Positions 23,440 through 33,439 of a stretch of 64,000 bases of DNA are shown piece after piece (position 1 is the first letter of the stretch; each line of letters starts with the position of its first letter). Source of the stretch: Dyadobacter diqingensis (GTDB lineage: Bacteria; Bacteroidota; Bacteroidia; Cytophagales; Spirosomataceae); contig NZ_JAMXKF010000001.1 of NCBI RefSeq assembly GCF_024220585.1, forward strand, positions 124,001 through 188,000, written 5' to 3'. A program made the position numbers and the translations under genes. A model generated the notes under the pieces. The model was not told where the DNA came from, searched no databases, and was given only the letters and a program-made list of their open reading frames with translations.

Positions 23440-26034
23440 TTAAAAGTTAAAATAGATCCGTGTATAGAAAAACGAACCGCTGCTTCCGGTCTGAACCGAA
23501 TCCCATGCCCCACCCGATTCCGTACGCGCAGGTTTGGACATCGTTGGATAAGCATTCAAAAGGTTGCTCCCACCCAAAGTAAACGACAATTTTTCATTGA
23601 TCTGATAACGAAGAGAAGCATCTGCCTGAATCATGGCTTTGTAAACATCCATATAATCCTTTTCCGTCAAGTCTTTTCCCGTTTTATCCTTCAAACCATA
23701 TTTGCGGTTCACGAGCTTTATCTCACCGAAATGTGTACCACGCACCATCAAAGTCAAAGGCCCGGTCGTGTAGTCAAGCATCAGATTAATCTTGGTCGGA
23801 GGTGCCGAGGCCAGTATAAAATAGCGTTCACGCTTATCAAGGAAAACAGCACCCTTTCCAATAAGCCGGTCGTTCGTTTTGATCGAATCAATACTCATCG
23901 TATTGTAATTCGCAGACAAATAAGTGTTGAATTTACCAGCTCCGAGATCAGTCGTATATTTCAATGTCAGATCAACACCCGCGGTCGAAGTGGTTAACGA
24001 ATTAGCGAATACCCGGGCATTATCGACATTTAATCTTTTTAGCAAAGAACCTACCTGTTTATCCGCCGATGTAAACTCGCCTGTTAAAATAATTCTATCC
24101 TTTACTTTTACATAATACCCATCCACCGCAACAGAAAAATTCTTATCAGGAGAAAATACAATCCCGGCACTCGCATTCTGTGTTTTCTCCATTTTTAAGC
24201 TGGAAACGCCCAAAGCGGCAGATACATCGCTGCCCGTCCTCGCGATAACGGACTGCAATGGAATATCCAAATTCGCTTTCGTTGCCTCAATGATGGAATA
24301 GCTGAAATGCTGCTGCGCAAGCGAAGGAGCCCTGAAACCAATGCCATAACTACCACGAAGCGTAATCGCATCAGTCAGTTCAAATCGCAGGCCGCCTTTC
24401 CCGCCTATTCCACTCCCCAGGTCGCTGTAATAATCAAAACGACCTGCTGCATTTACAGAAAAACGGTCACCAATCTGTGCTTCCAGATCCAGATATCCTG
24501 CCGCGTTATTGCGTTTTTTGGTGATCTGTTCTGCCTCGCCATAACCTCTGAATCCTTGTGCACCACCCATTTTCAGCGGGTTGTAAGTACGCCACGACAA
24601 AGGATTTCCGGCAATTATTTTATAGCTGTCCATACGGTACTCAGCCCCGAAAGCCAGATGAACACCGTCCAGGATATTATCGTAATACCTCGTCAGATCC
24701 AGATTTGTGCTGTTCTGCACGGTTTGCAAAGCACCTGCATCAAATGAAGTCGGGGTATCCGAACCGAAAGAGCGGTTCAGTGAACTTTTGACATGGTAGT
24801 TGAATTTGTTGAATCCGTAGGTATGGCTTAAATCCACATTGAATTTCTTCCAGATGGTCCTTATCCCTAACGTAATGGACCGGTCATCGACAGATCTGGA
24901 TACCAGCGGGTCATAACCATTGGGATAAAGTTTGATAAAATTGGCGGAATCCTTTGCCCCACGCGTCCAGCCATAGGTTTCGCCTTGCCGGTAACTGGCT
25001 GTACCAAAACTATAAACCTCGTATTTTTTATAAAGCGGAAACGCCATGTTGTAACTTAAACTCCCGTTATAAATTTTAGGATCTCCGAATTTCCGTCTCA
25101 GCACCGAATCCGGCTGCGTATCCGCCCTGTTGGTGTGGTCCTGGAAATTATAATCTGCCGTCACATTTAAAAATCCGCTTTTTGCGATCGTACGTCCATA
25201 GTTGATATTGCCGTTATAACTGAGCCCGTCAAAACTACTGGAATCACGGTTATACTTCGCTTTCCGGATTCCCCCGTTTGCATTCGCGGTAAACCCGTTT
25301 ACATTGTCTTTCAAAACAATATTGATCACACCCGCAACCGCATCCGATCCATATTGTGCCACGGCGCCATCTCTTAAAATTTCAATCCTGTCAATAGAAG
25401 CAACCGGTATCGTGCTCAAATCCGAGCTAGTGTTTCCCCTTCCACGTGTCCCCGAAAGGTTGATCAGCGACGACTGATGACGTCGTTTTCCATTCACCAG
25501 GATCAGCATCTGGTCAGGACCCATACCATGGATTGAAGTCGCATCGATCTGATCTGTCCCATCGGCGCCGAGCTGCGGATTGGAGTTGAACGATGCCGAT
25601 GCATATTGCAGCAACTGCGGAAGATCAAACTGCCCGTTCAGACTGGCAATCTTTTTCACGTCAATAATGTCAACCGGCGACGACAGATCCTTTGCACTCT
25701 TGGCAAGATTTCTGGAACCGACAACACCTTTTTGCCTTGATTTTTTTAGACTTGTTAACGTAAAATTCTGCGTCCCTATTCCCTTAATTTCCCTTTCTAT
25801 ACGTTCAAATCCTTCGCTCGTAACTACCAGCGTTGCATTGCCATAATGTACCCTCATTTCATAAATTCCATTCACGTTGGTTAAGGCCTTCGTGTTGGTC
25901 CCTAATTCCTGGACAGAAACATCGGGTACACCTTTACCTCCCTCGTCCGTAATGATTCCAGCCACCTTATATTTTTGCGCAAAAGACTGAGAAACAAGCA
26001 AGACCATTAAAAATGAAAAGTATATTCTAATCAC
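23440..26034 (-). CDS. TonB-dependent receptor with CarboxypepD_reg domain
   Basis: Outer membrane active transporter of 864 residues. A signal peptide (to about SQSFAQ) is followed by a carboxypeptidase-regulatory-like domain (VAGIITDEGGKGVPDVSV, residues 23-100), a plug domain with DQMLILVNGKRRHQ and VASIDRIEILRDGAVAQYGSDAV near residues 190-235, then VINIVLKD and a long beta barrel ending in the aromatic strand FFYTRIYFNF. The domain order resembles siderophore- or cobalamin-type receptors more than SusC: there is no SusD gene beside it. Substrate cannot be deduced. A small secreted protein gene is coupled downstream. Confidence 0.92.
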   Translation of the reverse strand: MIRIYFSFLMVLLVSQSFAQKYKVAGIITDEGGKGVPDVSVQELGTNTKALTNVNGIYEMRVHYGNATLVVTSEGFERIEREIKGIGTQNFTLTSLKKSRQKGVVGSRNLAKSAKDLSSPVDIIDVKKIASLNGQFDLPQLLQYASASFNSNPQLGADGTDQIDATSIHGMGPDQMLILVNGKRRHQSSLINLSGTRGRGNTSSDLSTIPVASIDRIEILRDGAVAQYGSDAVAGVINIVLKDNVNGFTANANGGIRKAKYNRDSSSFDGLSYNGNINYGRTIAKSGFLNVTADYNFQDHTNRADTQPDSVLRRKFGDPKIYNGSLSYNMAFPLYKKYEVYSFGTASYRQGETYGWTRGAKDSANFIKLYPNGYDPLVSRSVDDRSITLGIRTIWKKFNVDLSHTYGFNKFNYHVKSSLNRSFGSDTPTSFDAGALQTVQNSTNLDLTRYYDNILDGVHLAFGAEYRMDSYKIIAGNPLSWRTYNPLKMGGAQGFRGYGEAEQITKKRNNAAGYLDLEAQIGDRFSVNAAGRFDYYSDLGSGIGGKGGLRFELTDAITLRGSYGIGFRAPSLAQQHFSYSIIEATKANLDIPLQSVIARTGSDVSAALGVSSLKMEKTQNASAGIVFSPDKNFSVAVDGYYVKVKDRIILTGEFTSADKQVGSLLKRLNVDNARVFANSLTTSTAGVDLTLKYTTDLGAGKFNTYLSANYNTMSIDSIKTNDRLIGKGAVFLDKRERYFILASAPPTKINLMLDYTTGPLTLMVRGTHFGEIKLVNRKYGLKDKTGKDLTEKDYMDVYKAMIQADASLRYQINEKLSFTLGGSNLLNAYPTMSKPARTESGGAWDSVQTGSSGSFFYTRIYFNF

Positions 26035-26322
26035 AACGTTTAAATAATTTAGTTAAATGATAAATGCTGGTTATGATTCAAAGAGGGCCGGTTACAGCGC
26101 AAAAAGTAACCGTTCAATAATTTTTTTACAAGTTTAACCTTTGATTTAAAATTTCAAGAATAAAACTTTATATAATTAGATAGAATGTTTTCTATTTTTC
26201 ATCGAATAAATCCTTTTCTCCAATATACGCAGGAATTATCCCTGGCGATTACTCCACCCGAAACAGCTTAAATGTTATCTTTACAACTGAAAGATGCATT
26301 TTAAATTTCTTCCCTTGTTTTC

Positions 26323-26640
26323 ATGTTAGCCAATTTATTAAAAACTGCCCTGGGCAGACTACGCGTAGTTGCATTCCTTGAAGGAACTTCATTGCTTATT
26401 CTATTCGGTATTGCGATGCCGTTGAAATACATTGCCGGTTATCCGCAGGCCGTTCAGGTCATCGGGATGGCTCACGGCGTCCTTTTTATCCTGTATGTGA
26501 TCCTGCTGATCCAGGTAGTTTTTGAATTGGGCTGGGGATGGAAAAAATTCATTCTGGCGTTTTTTGCTTCCGTCATTCCATTCGGTACATTCATCGCTGA
26601 TGCGAAAATTTTTAAACACCCAAACCGTAATACCATGTAA
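26323..26640 (+). CDS. DUF3817 membrane protein
   Basis: A 105-residue integral membrane protein with three predicted helices. The segments LGRLRVVAFLEGTSLLILFG, PLKYIAGYPQAVQVIGMAHG and SVIPFGTFIADAKIF are the hallmarks of DUF3817 (YdzA-like), found widely in bacteria with unknown function. In some actinobacterial and other proteins this domain is fused to transporters. It precedes the DUF5916 gene by 36 bases, but nothing connects the two functionally. Confidence 0.88.
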   Translation: MLANLLKTALGRLRVVAFLEGTSLLILFGIAMPLKYIAGYPQAVQVIGMAHGVLFILYVILLIQVVFELGWGWKKFILAFFASVIPFGTFIADAKIFKHPNRNTM

Positions 26641-26676
26641 TCTTTTTTATTCCATATTCCTACCCATAACGTAAAA

Positions 26677-28851
26677 GTGCTACCTAAATCCTTAATTAAA
26701 TTCCTGCTATGCTTTTTTCTGTTTGGAAATTGCCTGGCCCAAAAACCCAATGAAAAGTTCCAGTATCACATCCGCCCTGCTCCATCGCCTATAAAAATAG
26801 ATGGAAATGCCGATGATCCTGCCTGGGAATCAGCCGAGACCGCAACGGATTTTTTCATGGTCACTCCGATGGATACCAGTTATTCCCGCGCAAAGACGAC
26901 CGTAAAAATGTCGTATGACAACCATAACATGTACATTCTGGTTGTTAATTACAAGACTGTGAAAAATTCCATCATCGTCGAATCTTTGAAGAGAGATTTC
27001 GCTTTTGGAAAAAATGACAACTTTTTGTTGTTCATGGACACCTTCGACGACCGCACCAACGGTTTCTCTTTTGGCGCCAATGCGGCCGGAGCACCCTGGG
27101 ACGGACAAATGGGTGACGGTGGGACCGTCGATCTTAGCTGGGATAACCGCTGGGTAAGCGAGGTTAAAAATGATCCGGACAAGTGGGTTTGGGAGGCTGC
27201 TATCCCATTTAAGAGTATCCGTTACAAATCGGGAATTTCGCGCTGGGGAATTAATTTCAGCCGCCAGGACCTGACCATTTCGGAGAAATCGACCTGGGCG
27301 CCGGTTCCCAAACAGTTTCCCTCTGCGGCACTGGCCTATACCGGTGTGCTTGTCTGGGACCAGCCACCACCAAGTCCCGGCCCAAATATTTCTGTTATTC
27401 CCTATGCCGCCACGCGTCTTACCAGGGATTTCCAGAATGACAAACCCAACAAATACAAAACAAGCATAGGTGGCGACGTAAAAATTGGACTCTCGCCTTC
27501 CATGAATCTCGATCTGACCGTCAACCCGGATTTCTCTCAGGTGGATGTGGACGTTCAGCAGACAAACCTCAACCGTTTTGAGTTGTTCTTTCCGGAGAGA
27601 AGACAGTTCTTTCTGGAAAATGCTGATTTGTTCGCCAACTTCGGGTACGCTACCATTCGTCCTTTTTTCTCCCGCAGGATCGGTTTGGGTGTTCCAATAC
27701 AATTCGGGGCCCGTATGAGCGGCAAGCTGAACAAGAACTGGCGGATCGGTGTGCTGGATGTACAAACCGGATCTCAGGACACAATTCCTAAAAACAACTA
27801 TGCCGTTTTTGCTTTGCAACGACAGGTTTTTGCCCGCTCCAACGTCCGGTTTATTTTCATCAACCGTGATGCTGTGAATTATTCCATTGAAAAAAATGCG
27901 GCCACTTATCGTTACAACCGTAACATCGGAGCCGAATACAATCTGGCCAGTGTAAACAACCTGTGGACCGGTAAAGTGATGTTCTTAAAATCGTTCACAC
28001 CGGGAAAATCCAGCGATGATTTTGTGCACGCAGCCGATTTAAAGTTCAGTAAGGCCAATTTCTTCTGGCAATGGCAGCATGAATACGTCGGTGCAAACTA
28101 TAACGCAGAGGTGGGTTATGTGCCAAACGCAACCCGGAACGGTTATTACAAAATAAGCCCGACGGTGGGTTATCTGTTTTTTATCAAAAACCCAAAGATC
28201 ATCAGCCACGGACCTAAATTCGTCAGCAATATTTATTGGGATAAGCAGATGTCCCTGAGTGACCGCGAGCTGACATTTTCTTATAACCTGAACTTTATCA
28301 CACGTGCCACCATGTCGGCGTATGTGACGAGTAATTACACGCGCCTGCTGCGGCCCTTTGATCCAACCAATCTGGGTAAAGAAAAACTGGCGACCGGGAC
28401 AGAACACAACTGGACGTCCGCAGGATTTGAAATCATTTCGGGCCCGCAAAAACACTTCACCTATACCTTTGCCGGGATTTTTGGCGGTTATTACAACAAC
28501 GGACGACGCACCAATTTACGTACCGAACTTGGTTATCGCGTGCAGCCTTATGTGGCAATTGCCCTGGCAGGAAATTACAACGACATTCATTTGCCTGAGC
28601 CCTGGAACCGTACCCAGCTCTGGCTTGTAGGACCGCGTGTTGACGTAACCTTCCGCAACAACCTGTATTTCACTACTTTCATGCAGTATAATAATCAGGC
28701 TGATAACATTAACCTGAATTCCCGTCTGCAATGGCGGTATAAGCCAGCTTCTGATTTATACATCGTTTACACAGATAACTATTTACCCGACAATTTCATG
28801 GTAAAAAGCCGGGCCATTGTCTTAAAGTTCACTTACTGGTGGAATCTGTAA
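26677..28851 (+). CDS. DUF5916 outer membrane protein with N-terminal CBM9-like domain
   Basis: A 724-residue exported protein starting at GTG (no ATG gives a signal peptide). After the signal (to about GNCLAQ), residues 30-230 form a carbohydrate-binding family 9-like sandwich: IKIDGNADDPAWESAE, then MSYDNHNMYILVV and GKNDNFLLFMDTFDDRTNG. The remaining part is DUF5916, beta-rich, with the typical MNLDLTVNPDFSQVDVDVQQ and FFPERRQFFLENADLF around residues 270-320, ending in a barrel-like region with a terminal aromatic strand LKFTYWWNL. Such proteins are common in Bacteroidota, usually without assigned role. Confidence 0.88.
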   Translation: MLPKSLIKFLLCFFLFGNCLAQKPNEKFQYHIRPAPSPIKIDGNADDPAWESAETATDFFMVTPMDTSYSRAKTTVKMSYDNHNMYILVVNYKTVKNSIIVESLKRDFAFGKNDNFLLFMDTFDDRTNGFSFGANAAGAPWDGQMGDGGTVDLSWDNRWVSEVKNDPDKWVWEAAIPFKSIRYKSGISRWGINFSRQDLTISEKSTWAPVPKQFPSAALAYTGVLVWDQPPPSPGPNISVIPYAATRLTRDFQNDKPNKYKTSIGGDVKIGLSPSMNLDLTVNPDFSQVDVDVQQTNLNRFELFFPERRQFFLENADLFANFGYATIRPFFSRRIGLGVPIQFGARMSGKLNKNWRIGVLDVQTGSQDTIPKNNYAVFALQRQVFARSNVRFIFINRDAVNYSIEKNAATYRYNRNIGAEYNLASVNNLWTGKVMFLKSFTPGKSSDDFVHAADLKFSKANFFWQWQHEYVGANYNAEVGYVPNATRNGYYKISPTVGYLFFIKNPKIISHGPKFVSNIYWDKQMSLSDRELTFSYNLNFITRATMSAYVTSNYTRLLRPFDPTNLGKEKLATGTEHNWTSAGFEIISGPQKHFTYTFAGIFGGYYNNGRRTNLRTELGYRVQPYVAIALAGNYNDIHLPEPWNRTQLWLVGPRVDVTFRNNLYFTTFMQYNNQADNINLNSRLQWRYKPASDLYIVYTDNYLPDNFMVKSRAIVLKFTYWWNL

Positions 28852-28856
28852 AAGTA

Positions 28857-28888
28857 AACTCCCAAAAGGTTCCGGCCTTTTGGGAGTT
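28857..28888. terminator. hairpin between convergent genes
   Basis: AACTCCCAAAAGG (28857-28869) pairs with CCTTTTGGGAGTT (28876-28888), loop TTCCGG. There is no long T-run, so it may stabilise mRNA ends rather than terminate alone. Confidence 0.65.
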
Positions 28889-28895
28889 ACGCTAA

Positions 28896-30275
28896 TCAAT
28901 AAAACACCTCTACATTTTTACCCTTTAACACCCCGAGCTGGTGCTCGTACTTGATGTCCATATCTTTCCCTACGAATGGATTACCCTGCAAATAAACCTT
29001 ATCCAGCTTTTTGATATCAAGCAGTTTGGCCGGAAAATCAGGGAAATTATTGGAAGAAATATCCAGTTCCTTTAAATCCTGTAAAGACGCGACCTCAGCC
29101 GGAAAATTCGTAAACCAATTAAAACCAAGGTCCAGAATATTGACCTTCCGCATCTTCGCAACGCTCTCGGGGAGTACGCTTAACCGGTTATGATGTGCAT
29201 AAAAAGTGTGCACGTTTTTCAACCGGTTCATCTTGGCGGGAAGCGTTTTGAGCTGATTATGCGATATCGCCAGATGGGTCAGTTTTTTCAGCCGGGTCAA
29301 AGAATTAGGCAGACTTTCAAACCTGTTATAGTAGAGATCCAGTACTTCCAGATTTTTCATTCTCCTGATTCCCCTCGGCAAAACAACCAGCTCTGATTTA
29401 TAAAAATTAAGGTCTTTAACCTGTTTCAGTTTTCGGAAGCTCCGGTTCGAAAGAGATTTCAACTGGTTACCACCAAGCCATAAGCTGGACACTTTCTTGC
29501 AGTTTCTGGCGGCTGCGGGGATATCTGTCAATTTATTTTCTCGGAGATTAAGTACTTCCAGCGTTTTGTTTTTGCTTAACACAAGCCCCTCCCCTGTCAG
29601 TTTGTTATTTTGAAGGTGCAGTTGTTTGAGCCGGGGCAATCTTGCAAAATCAATGGCCAGTTTTTCCAGGTTATTCCCGCTGAGATACAATTCTTCGGCA
29701 TTTGGAAACCGGTAAACGACGTCTGGCATCGCCGTCAGTTCAAGCTGATTAAAAAATATCCTTTTGATTTTTAACGTATCCACAAAGGCCTGTGCGTCTT
29801 TAATCGTCGTCACCGAACTGTCGGCCTGCCTTACCTCGCGATGCACGATCCGCTTCCCGAAAAAACGGAATGTCATAAACTGAAATGGTTTTTCAGGTTT
29901 GGAGGCCATTTGCCATTTTGTTAAGTCTTTTTCAAAGGCAGTCTTCAAAAGCTGATTGAGCGAATCCCGGTTATAACCTTTGGATTGTTCGGCATCAAAA
30001 ATTAAATAGTCGACACTGCCACGGTCGTTGATAAGCACCTGCACAAAAACACCGATGCCCGGATCTGCCCGCTCTGACAACACAGATCCCATGCACGCAC
30101 CCAGTTTTTCTGAAAATTCTTCGGAAGTTTCCAATGGAAATGTTGTGGTGTAGGAAACCGGTAACAGATCGACGTGAAAATTTGCCTTTTTCGCGTCCTC
30201 CCTCGTCCAGATATGCGACTGCGCTTTAAGACTTCCCGCAAAAAGAAGCAGTATAAACAGTGGTATTATTTTCAT
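28896..30275 (-). CDS. secreted leucine-rich-repeat protein with TonB_C-like N-domain
   Basis: A 459-residue protein with signal peptide (to about GSLKAQ). Residues ~75-155 (GIGVFVQVLINDRGSVDYLI followed by helix and KWQMASKPEKPFQFMTFRF) resemble the TonB C-terminal fold by pattern: a strand, a Gly turn, and a basic/Trp segment before a last strand. From about residue 185 there are roughly ten leucine-rich repeats of about 23 residues of the LxxLxLxxNxL type, such as AEELYLSGNNLEKL, LKQLHLQNNKL, LEVLNLRENKL, LTHLAISHNQL and LKELDISSNNF. LRR arrays bind proteins; the target is unknown. Bacterial secreted LRR proteins occur widely. Confidence 0.85.
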   Translation of the reverse strand: MKIIPLFILLLFAGSLKAQSHIWTREDAKKANFHVDLLPVSYTTTFPLETSEEFSEKLGACMGSVLSERADPGIGVFVQVLINDRGSVDYLIFDAEQSKGYNRDSLNQLLKTAFEKDLTKWQMASKPEKPFQFMTFRFFGKRIVHREVRQADSSVTTIKDAQAFVDTLKIKRIFFNQLELTAMPDVVYRFPNAEELYLSGNNLEKLAIDFARLPRLKQLHLQNNKLTGEGLVLSKNKTLEVLNLRENKLTDIPAAARNCKKVSSLWLGGNQLKSLSNRSFRKLKQVKDLNFYKSELVVLPRGIRRMKNLEVLDLYYNRFESLPNSLTRLKKLTHLAISHNQLKTLPAKMNRLKNVHTFYAHHNRLSVLPESVAKMRKVNILDLGFNWFTNFPAEVASLQDLKELDISSNNFPDFPAKLLDIKKLDKVYLQGNPFVGKDMDIKYEHQLGVLKGKNVEVFY

Positions 30276-30529
30276 GACGGCTATAATTTATATGAGACCT
30301 AAATATAACTAAAAACTTAGTCATGAAAATATTTTTTATATAATTTTCTTATACAAGTCAAATTTGAAACCCGGTTTTCTAAACCAGGATGTCGCATAAA
30401 ATCTGCCACACAATAACTTTTTATTCCAAAATCGCATATTTTGCGCAGGGTTAATAGCGAAAAAATTCTATGTTGATTACATTTATCCGGAAGCTTCTGC
30501 TGTTTTAGTGTTCACTTTACTCCACTATA

Positions 30530-32137
30530 ATGAATTTAAATTATTACCTCATAGGTAATGCCGGGCTATGTTTTTTATGCATCATCGTCCTCTTTAAAAC
30601 GGTTGCCGGTAAAAGAAATCCTTTACAGCAAAACGATGGCTGGTTTCTGTCCGGGATCGTATTCTTTCTAATGGTCACAAAACTTTTTTCATACAAGGCA
30701 GGTATGCTCAACATCGATGAAAGTATCATGATGACCGGAGGAAGAACACTGGGATATGACCCACGTCCATGGATATCACTGGATCCTACTACCTCAGGTC
30801 CGTTAAACTTTCTTCCGTCCCTGATCCTCTTGAAGACCGCAGACTGGGCTTCATACGGTGAATTACGGATTTTTTATACGCTGATATTTCAGATCCCATC
30901 CATACTCTTATTATTTTTCACGATCCGGAAAATTGCCGGCGCGAACACAGCGCGCATTACCATTATTCCCCTGGTACTGACTTTTAGCTTTTTTCACTAC
31001 GCCGATCTCATTCATGCATCCAGCGAGCATCTGCCGTTGCTTTTTCTGGCCATTGTCATCAGCGTGCTGTTACGGATTTCGTTGGAGAACGAGGTTGGTA
31101 AATTAGAGCTTATCGTTGCAGGTATCGCGTGCGCAGCATCTTTTTACGCAAAATTACAGGTTACACCTATTTTTCTTTTTCTTGCCGGAGCCTGTTTTAT
31201 TGTATTGATACTGATCAAAGGGAAACCACGGGAAGCATTTATTTTTCTTTCAGGATTTATATTAACCCACGCCCTCGCGCTTATAGCGATTTGGATTTAC
31301 GGTGGATTTGATGACTTTATCCAATCTTATATCGTTGGAAATCTTCGTTATACCACGGTCAATGCCTTCAATCCGGAGATGTTCAAAACATTTTTAAAAT
31401 CGAGCATCCGTTCTCTACTCCCGTTACTGGTATTCAGCCTGGTTTTACCCGGATTATTTTTGTCTAAAATTAAAAACAACCTGAAACCTGTTGACCTGAT
31501 TTATCATGCAGGATTTTTGGCCACCCTTGTGATCACCGCTTACTGCATTGCCAAACCCGGCCGGTATTTTCTTCATTATACATTATTGCTGGTTGTGCCG
31601 CTTTACGGATACATAATCTGGCTGCTTTTGAAGTACAACTGGCAACCGGGCAGACTTATCCCGCCTTTATTCAGTCTGGCCATTGCTTTCATCTTTTATG
31701 TCAATGCCAAAAATGTTGTGAGAACGCTGGCCAATGAAAAGCAGCACCTGAACGATATTATCGACCAAAAACTTGTGGATCGTATTTATTCCAACCGGTT
31801 ACCCGGCGACCGTATGGCAGTTTGGGGATGGGGATCTTACTATAATCACGCTACCCGGATGATCATGGGAACGAGAGATGTGCATTTTGATTTCCAGACC
31901 ACGTACAAATCGGATCTGGGGAAATATTACCAGAGAAGATACCTGGCTGATCTTGAAACGAATATGCCCAAATATTTTCTGGACCTGTCACTCCCAGGTG
32001 GCTTGATGACCAACGAGAGCTGTCAGTTGACACAGTATCCTGAGATCAATCAGTTCGTAAAGAAAAATTACCGCGAGGTGTACAGAAGCGGATTTGAAGT
32101 TCTGTATCAGAAAACTTCCGAAACGCGTAGCAAATAG
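30530..32137 (+). CDS. polytopic membrane glycosyltransferase, GT39/PMT-like
   Basis: A 535-residue protein with about ten to twelve membrane helices. The first periplasmic loop after helix 2 has NIDES near residue 62, the acidic motif expected of lipid-linked-sugar transferases of the GT39/GT83 type (GT-C fold). Further loops are short until a C-terminal soluble tail (from about residue 400) with WGWGSYYNH and YLADLETNMPKYFLD. Such enzymes move sugars or amino-sugars from polyprenyl phosphate to lipids or proteins outside the membrane. Convergent to a polyprenyl diphosphate synthase gene only 7 bases away. Substrate unknown. Confidence 0.72.
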   Translation: MNLNYYLIGNAGLCFLCIIVLFKTVAGKRNPLQQNDGWFLSGIVFFLMVTKLFSYKAGMLNIDESIMMTGGRTLGYDPRPWISLDPTTSGPLNFLPSLILLKTADWASYGELRIFYTLIFQIPSILLLFFTIRKIAGANTARITIIPLVLTFSFFHYADLIHASSEHLPLLFLAIVISVLLRISLENEVGKLELIVAGIACAASFYAKLQVTPIFLFLAGACFIVLILIKGKPREAFIFLSGFILTHALALIAIWIYGGFDDFIQSYIVGNLRYTTVNAFNPEMFKTFLKSSIRSLLPLLVFSLVLPGLFLSKIKNNLKPVDLIYHAGFLATLVITAYCIAKPGRYFLHYTLLLVVPLYGYIIWLLLKYNWQPGRLIPPLFSLAIAFIFYVNAKNVVRTLANEKQHLNDIIDQKLVDRIYSNRLPGDRMAVWGWGSYYNHATRMIMGTRDVHFDFQTTYKSDLGKYYQRRYLADLETNMPKYFLDLSLPGGLMTNESCQLTQYPEINQFVKKNYREVYRSGFEVLYQKTSETRSK

Positions 32138-32156
32138 ATTTCCTTTATTTGCTACG
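32126..32156. terminator. hairpin built from the ends of two convergent genes
   Basis: CGTAGCAAAT (32126-32135) pairs with ATTTGCTACG (32147-32156) across an 11-base loop containing the stops. Both arms are coding: each of the two proteins ends in Arg-Ser-Lys-stop. Confidence 0.6.
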
Positions 32157-33119
32157 TTCAATCGTGTATTGTACCAGATGTTCCAGCGCAGTGCGGTGGG
32201 CAGATTCTGCAAACTCATGCAACAGAGCTCTAGCCTCCTCCACGTAACGTTCCATTACTTCCTGCGCATAGATTAAACCGCCTGAATTTTTCACGAAAGC
32301 AATCACTTCAAGTACCTTATCGGGTTTGTGGCTTTCGTTGCGGATGATATTGATCATCTTGCGTTTTTCAAGCCAGGAAGCTTTATTCAGGGCATAAATC
32401 AGCGGCAATGTCATTTTCTTTTCCTTGATATCGATGCCCAAAGGTTTGCCAATTTCATCTTCGCCGTAATCAAACAGGTCGTCTTTGATTTGGAAAGCGA
32501 TCCCTACTTTCTCTCCAAAAGCATGCATCCGCTTAATTGTATCTGCATCCGATCCTACCGAACAGGCACCAACCGCGCAGCAGGAGGCAATCAGTGAAGC
32601 GGTTTTCTGACGGATAATTTCGTAGTATACTTCTTCGTTGATATCAAGTCTGCGTGCTTTTTCGATCTGAAGCAATTCTCCTTCACTGATCTCACGCATG
32701 GCAGTAGAAACGATTTTCAGCAGTTCAAATTCCTGATGTTCCACCGAAAGCAGCAAACCGCGCGAAAGCAGATAGTCACCGACAAGCACTGCAATTTTAT
32801 TCTTCCACAACGCATTAACAGAAAAAAATCCGCGACGGTAATTGGAATCATCCACAACATCATCGTGAACGAGCGTAGCAGTATGTAAAAGTTCTATAAA
32901 TGAAGCACCGCGATAAGATGACTCCGTGATGGGGCCACAGACTCCTGCTGACAAAAAAACAAACATCGGCCTGAGCTGTTTACCTTTACGACGTACGATG
33001 TAATTCATGATCTGATCGAGCAGCATTACATCACTTTTCATAAACTGGCGAAACTTATGCTCGAAAGCCTTCATCTCATCCGCAATAGGAGCTTGTATAT
33101 CCTTTATTGAAAGGGTCAT
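32145..33119 (-). CDS. all-trans polyprenyl diphosphate synthase
   Basis: A 324-residue trans-prenyltransferase that builds the isoprenoid side chain of menaquinone (the quinone expected in this phylum). The first Asp-rich motif is LVHDDVVDDS (about residue 90) with the upstream GKQLRPMFV; the second is FQIKDDLFDYGEDEIGKP (about residue 212), with IRQKTASLIASC in between. Small residues before the first motif set a medium-long product, but chain length cannot be read reliably. The gene faces a patatin gene across a 320-base gap and converges on the GT39-like gene. Confidence 0.92.
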   Translation of the reverse strand: MTLSIKDIQAPIADEMKAFEHKFRQFMKSDVMLLDQIMNYIVRRKGKQLRPMFVFLSAGVCGPITESSYRGASFIELLHTATLVHDDVVDDSNYRRGFFSVNALWKNKIAVLVGDYLLSRGLLLSVEHQEFELLKIVSTAMREISEGELLQIEKARRLDINEEVYYEIIRQKTASLIASCCAVGACSVGSDADTIKRMHAFGEKVGIAFQIKDDLFDYGEDEIGKPLGIDIKEKKMTLPLIYALNKASWLEKRKMINIIRNESHKPDKVLEVIAFVKNSGGLIYAQEVMERYVEEARALLHEFAESAHRTALEHLVQYTIERSK

Positions 33120-33439
33120 ATTAATTATAGGAAGTCGTTACTTTACCTCCGAATATTGAAAGGCGATATACAGTAGTTTAGTTCAAAAAAACCTGATTTA
33201 TATACTTCTGTACTTTAATCTTCAAATTTGGAATAAAATCTTCTCTTTATACCTATTTTAGAACGAAAATGTTTAAAATTGGAAATATGAAATTCAAAAA
33301 TCTATGAATTGAGTAGATCAACGTTGAAAAACCGTTATGTGAATACGGAATTTGTATTACTGAACTACGAGAAAAAAATTAAACGCATCAATCATTCAAT
33401 GGCTGGAAGCCCGGTGCCGACAGCCGAAAGCAAATATTT
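33120..33439. other. divergent gap without genes
   Basis: 320 bases between polyprenyl synthase and the patatin gene, AT-rich. Apart from repeat copy f (33401-33431) nothing was recognised; no good promoter of the TTTG/TAnnTTTG type could be placed with the right spacing. Confidence 0.4.
33401..33431 (+). repeat. start-proximal intergenic repeat, copy f (patatin gene)
   Basis: GGCTGGAAGC followed by CCGGTGCCGACAGCCGAAAG, ending 8 bases before the ATG at 33440 and in the gene's orientation. The GGTGCCGA core is shared with copy e. Confidence 0.55.

Noticed and set aside
26830..27819. 329-codon antisense frame inside the DUF5916 gene
   Set aside because: The sense strand encodes a complete, recognisable protein; the antisense frame is a by-product of codon bias.
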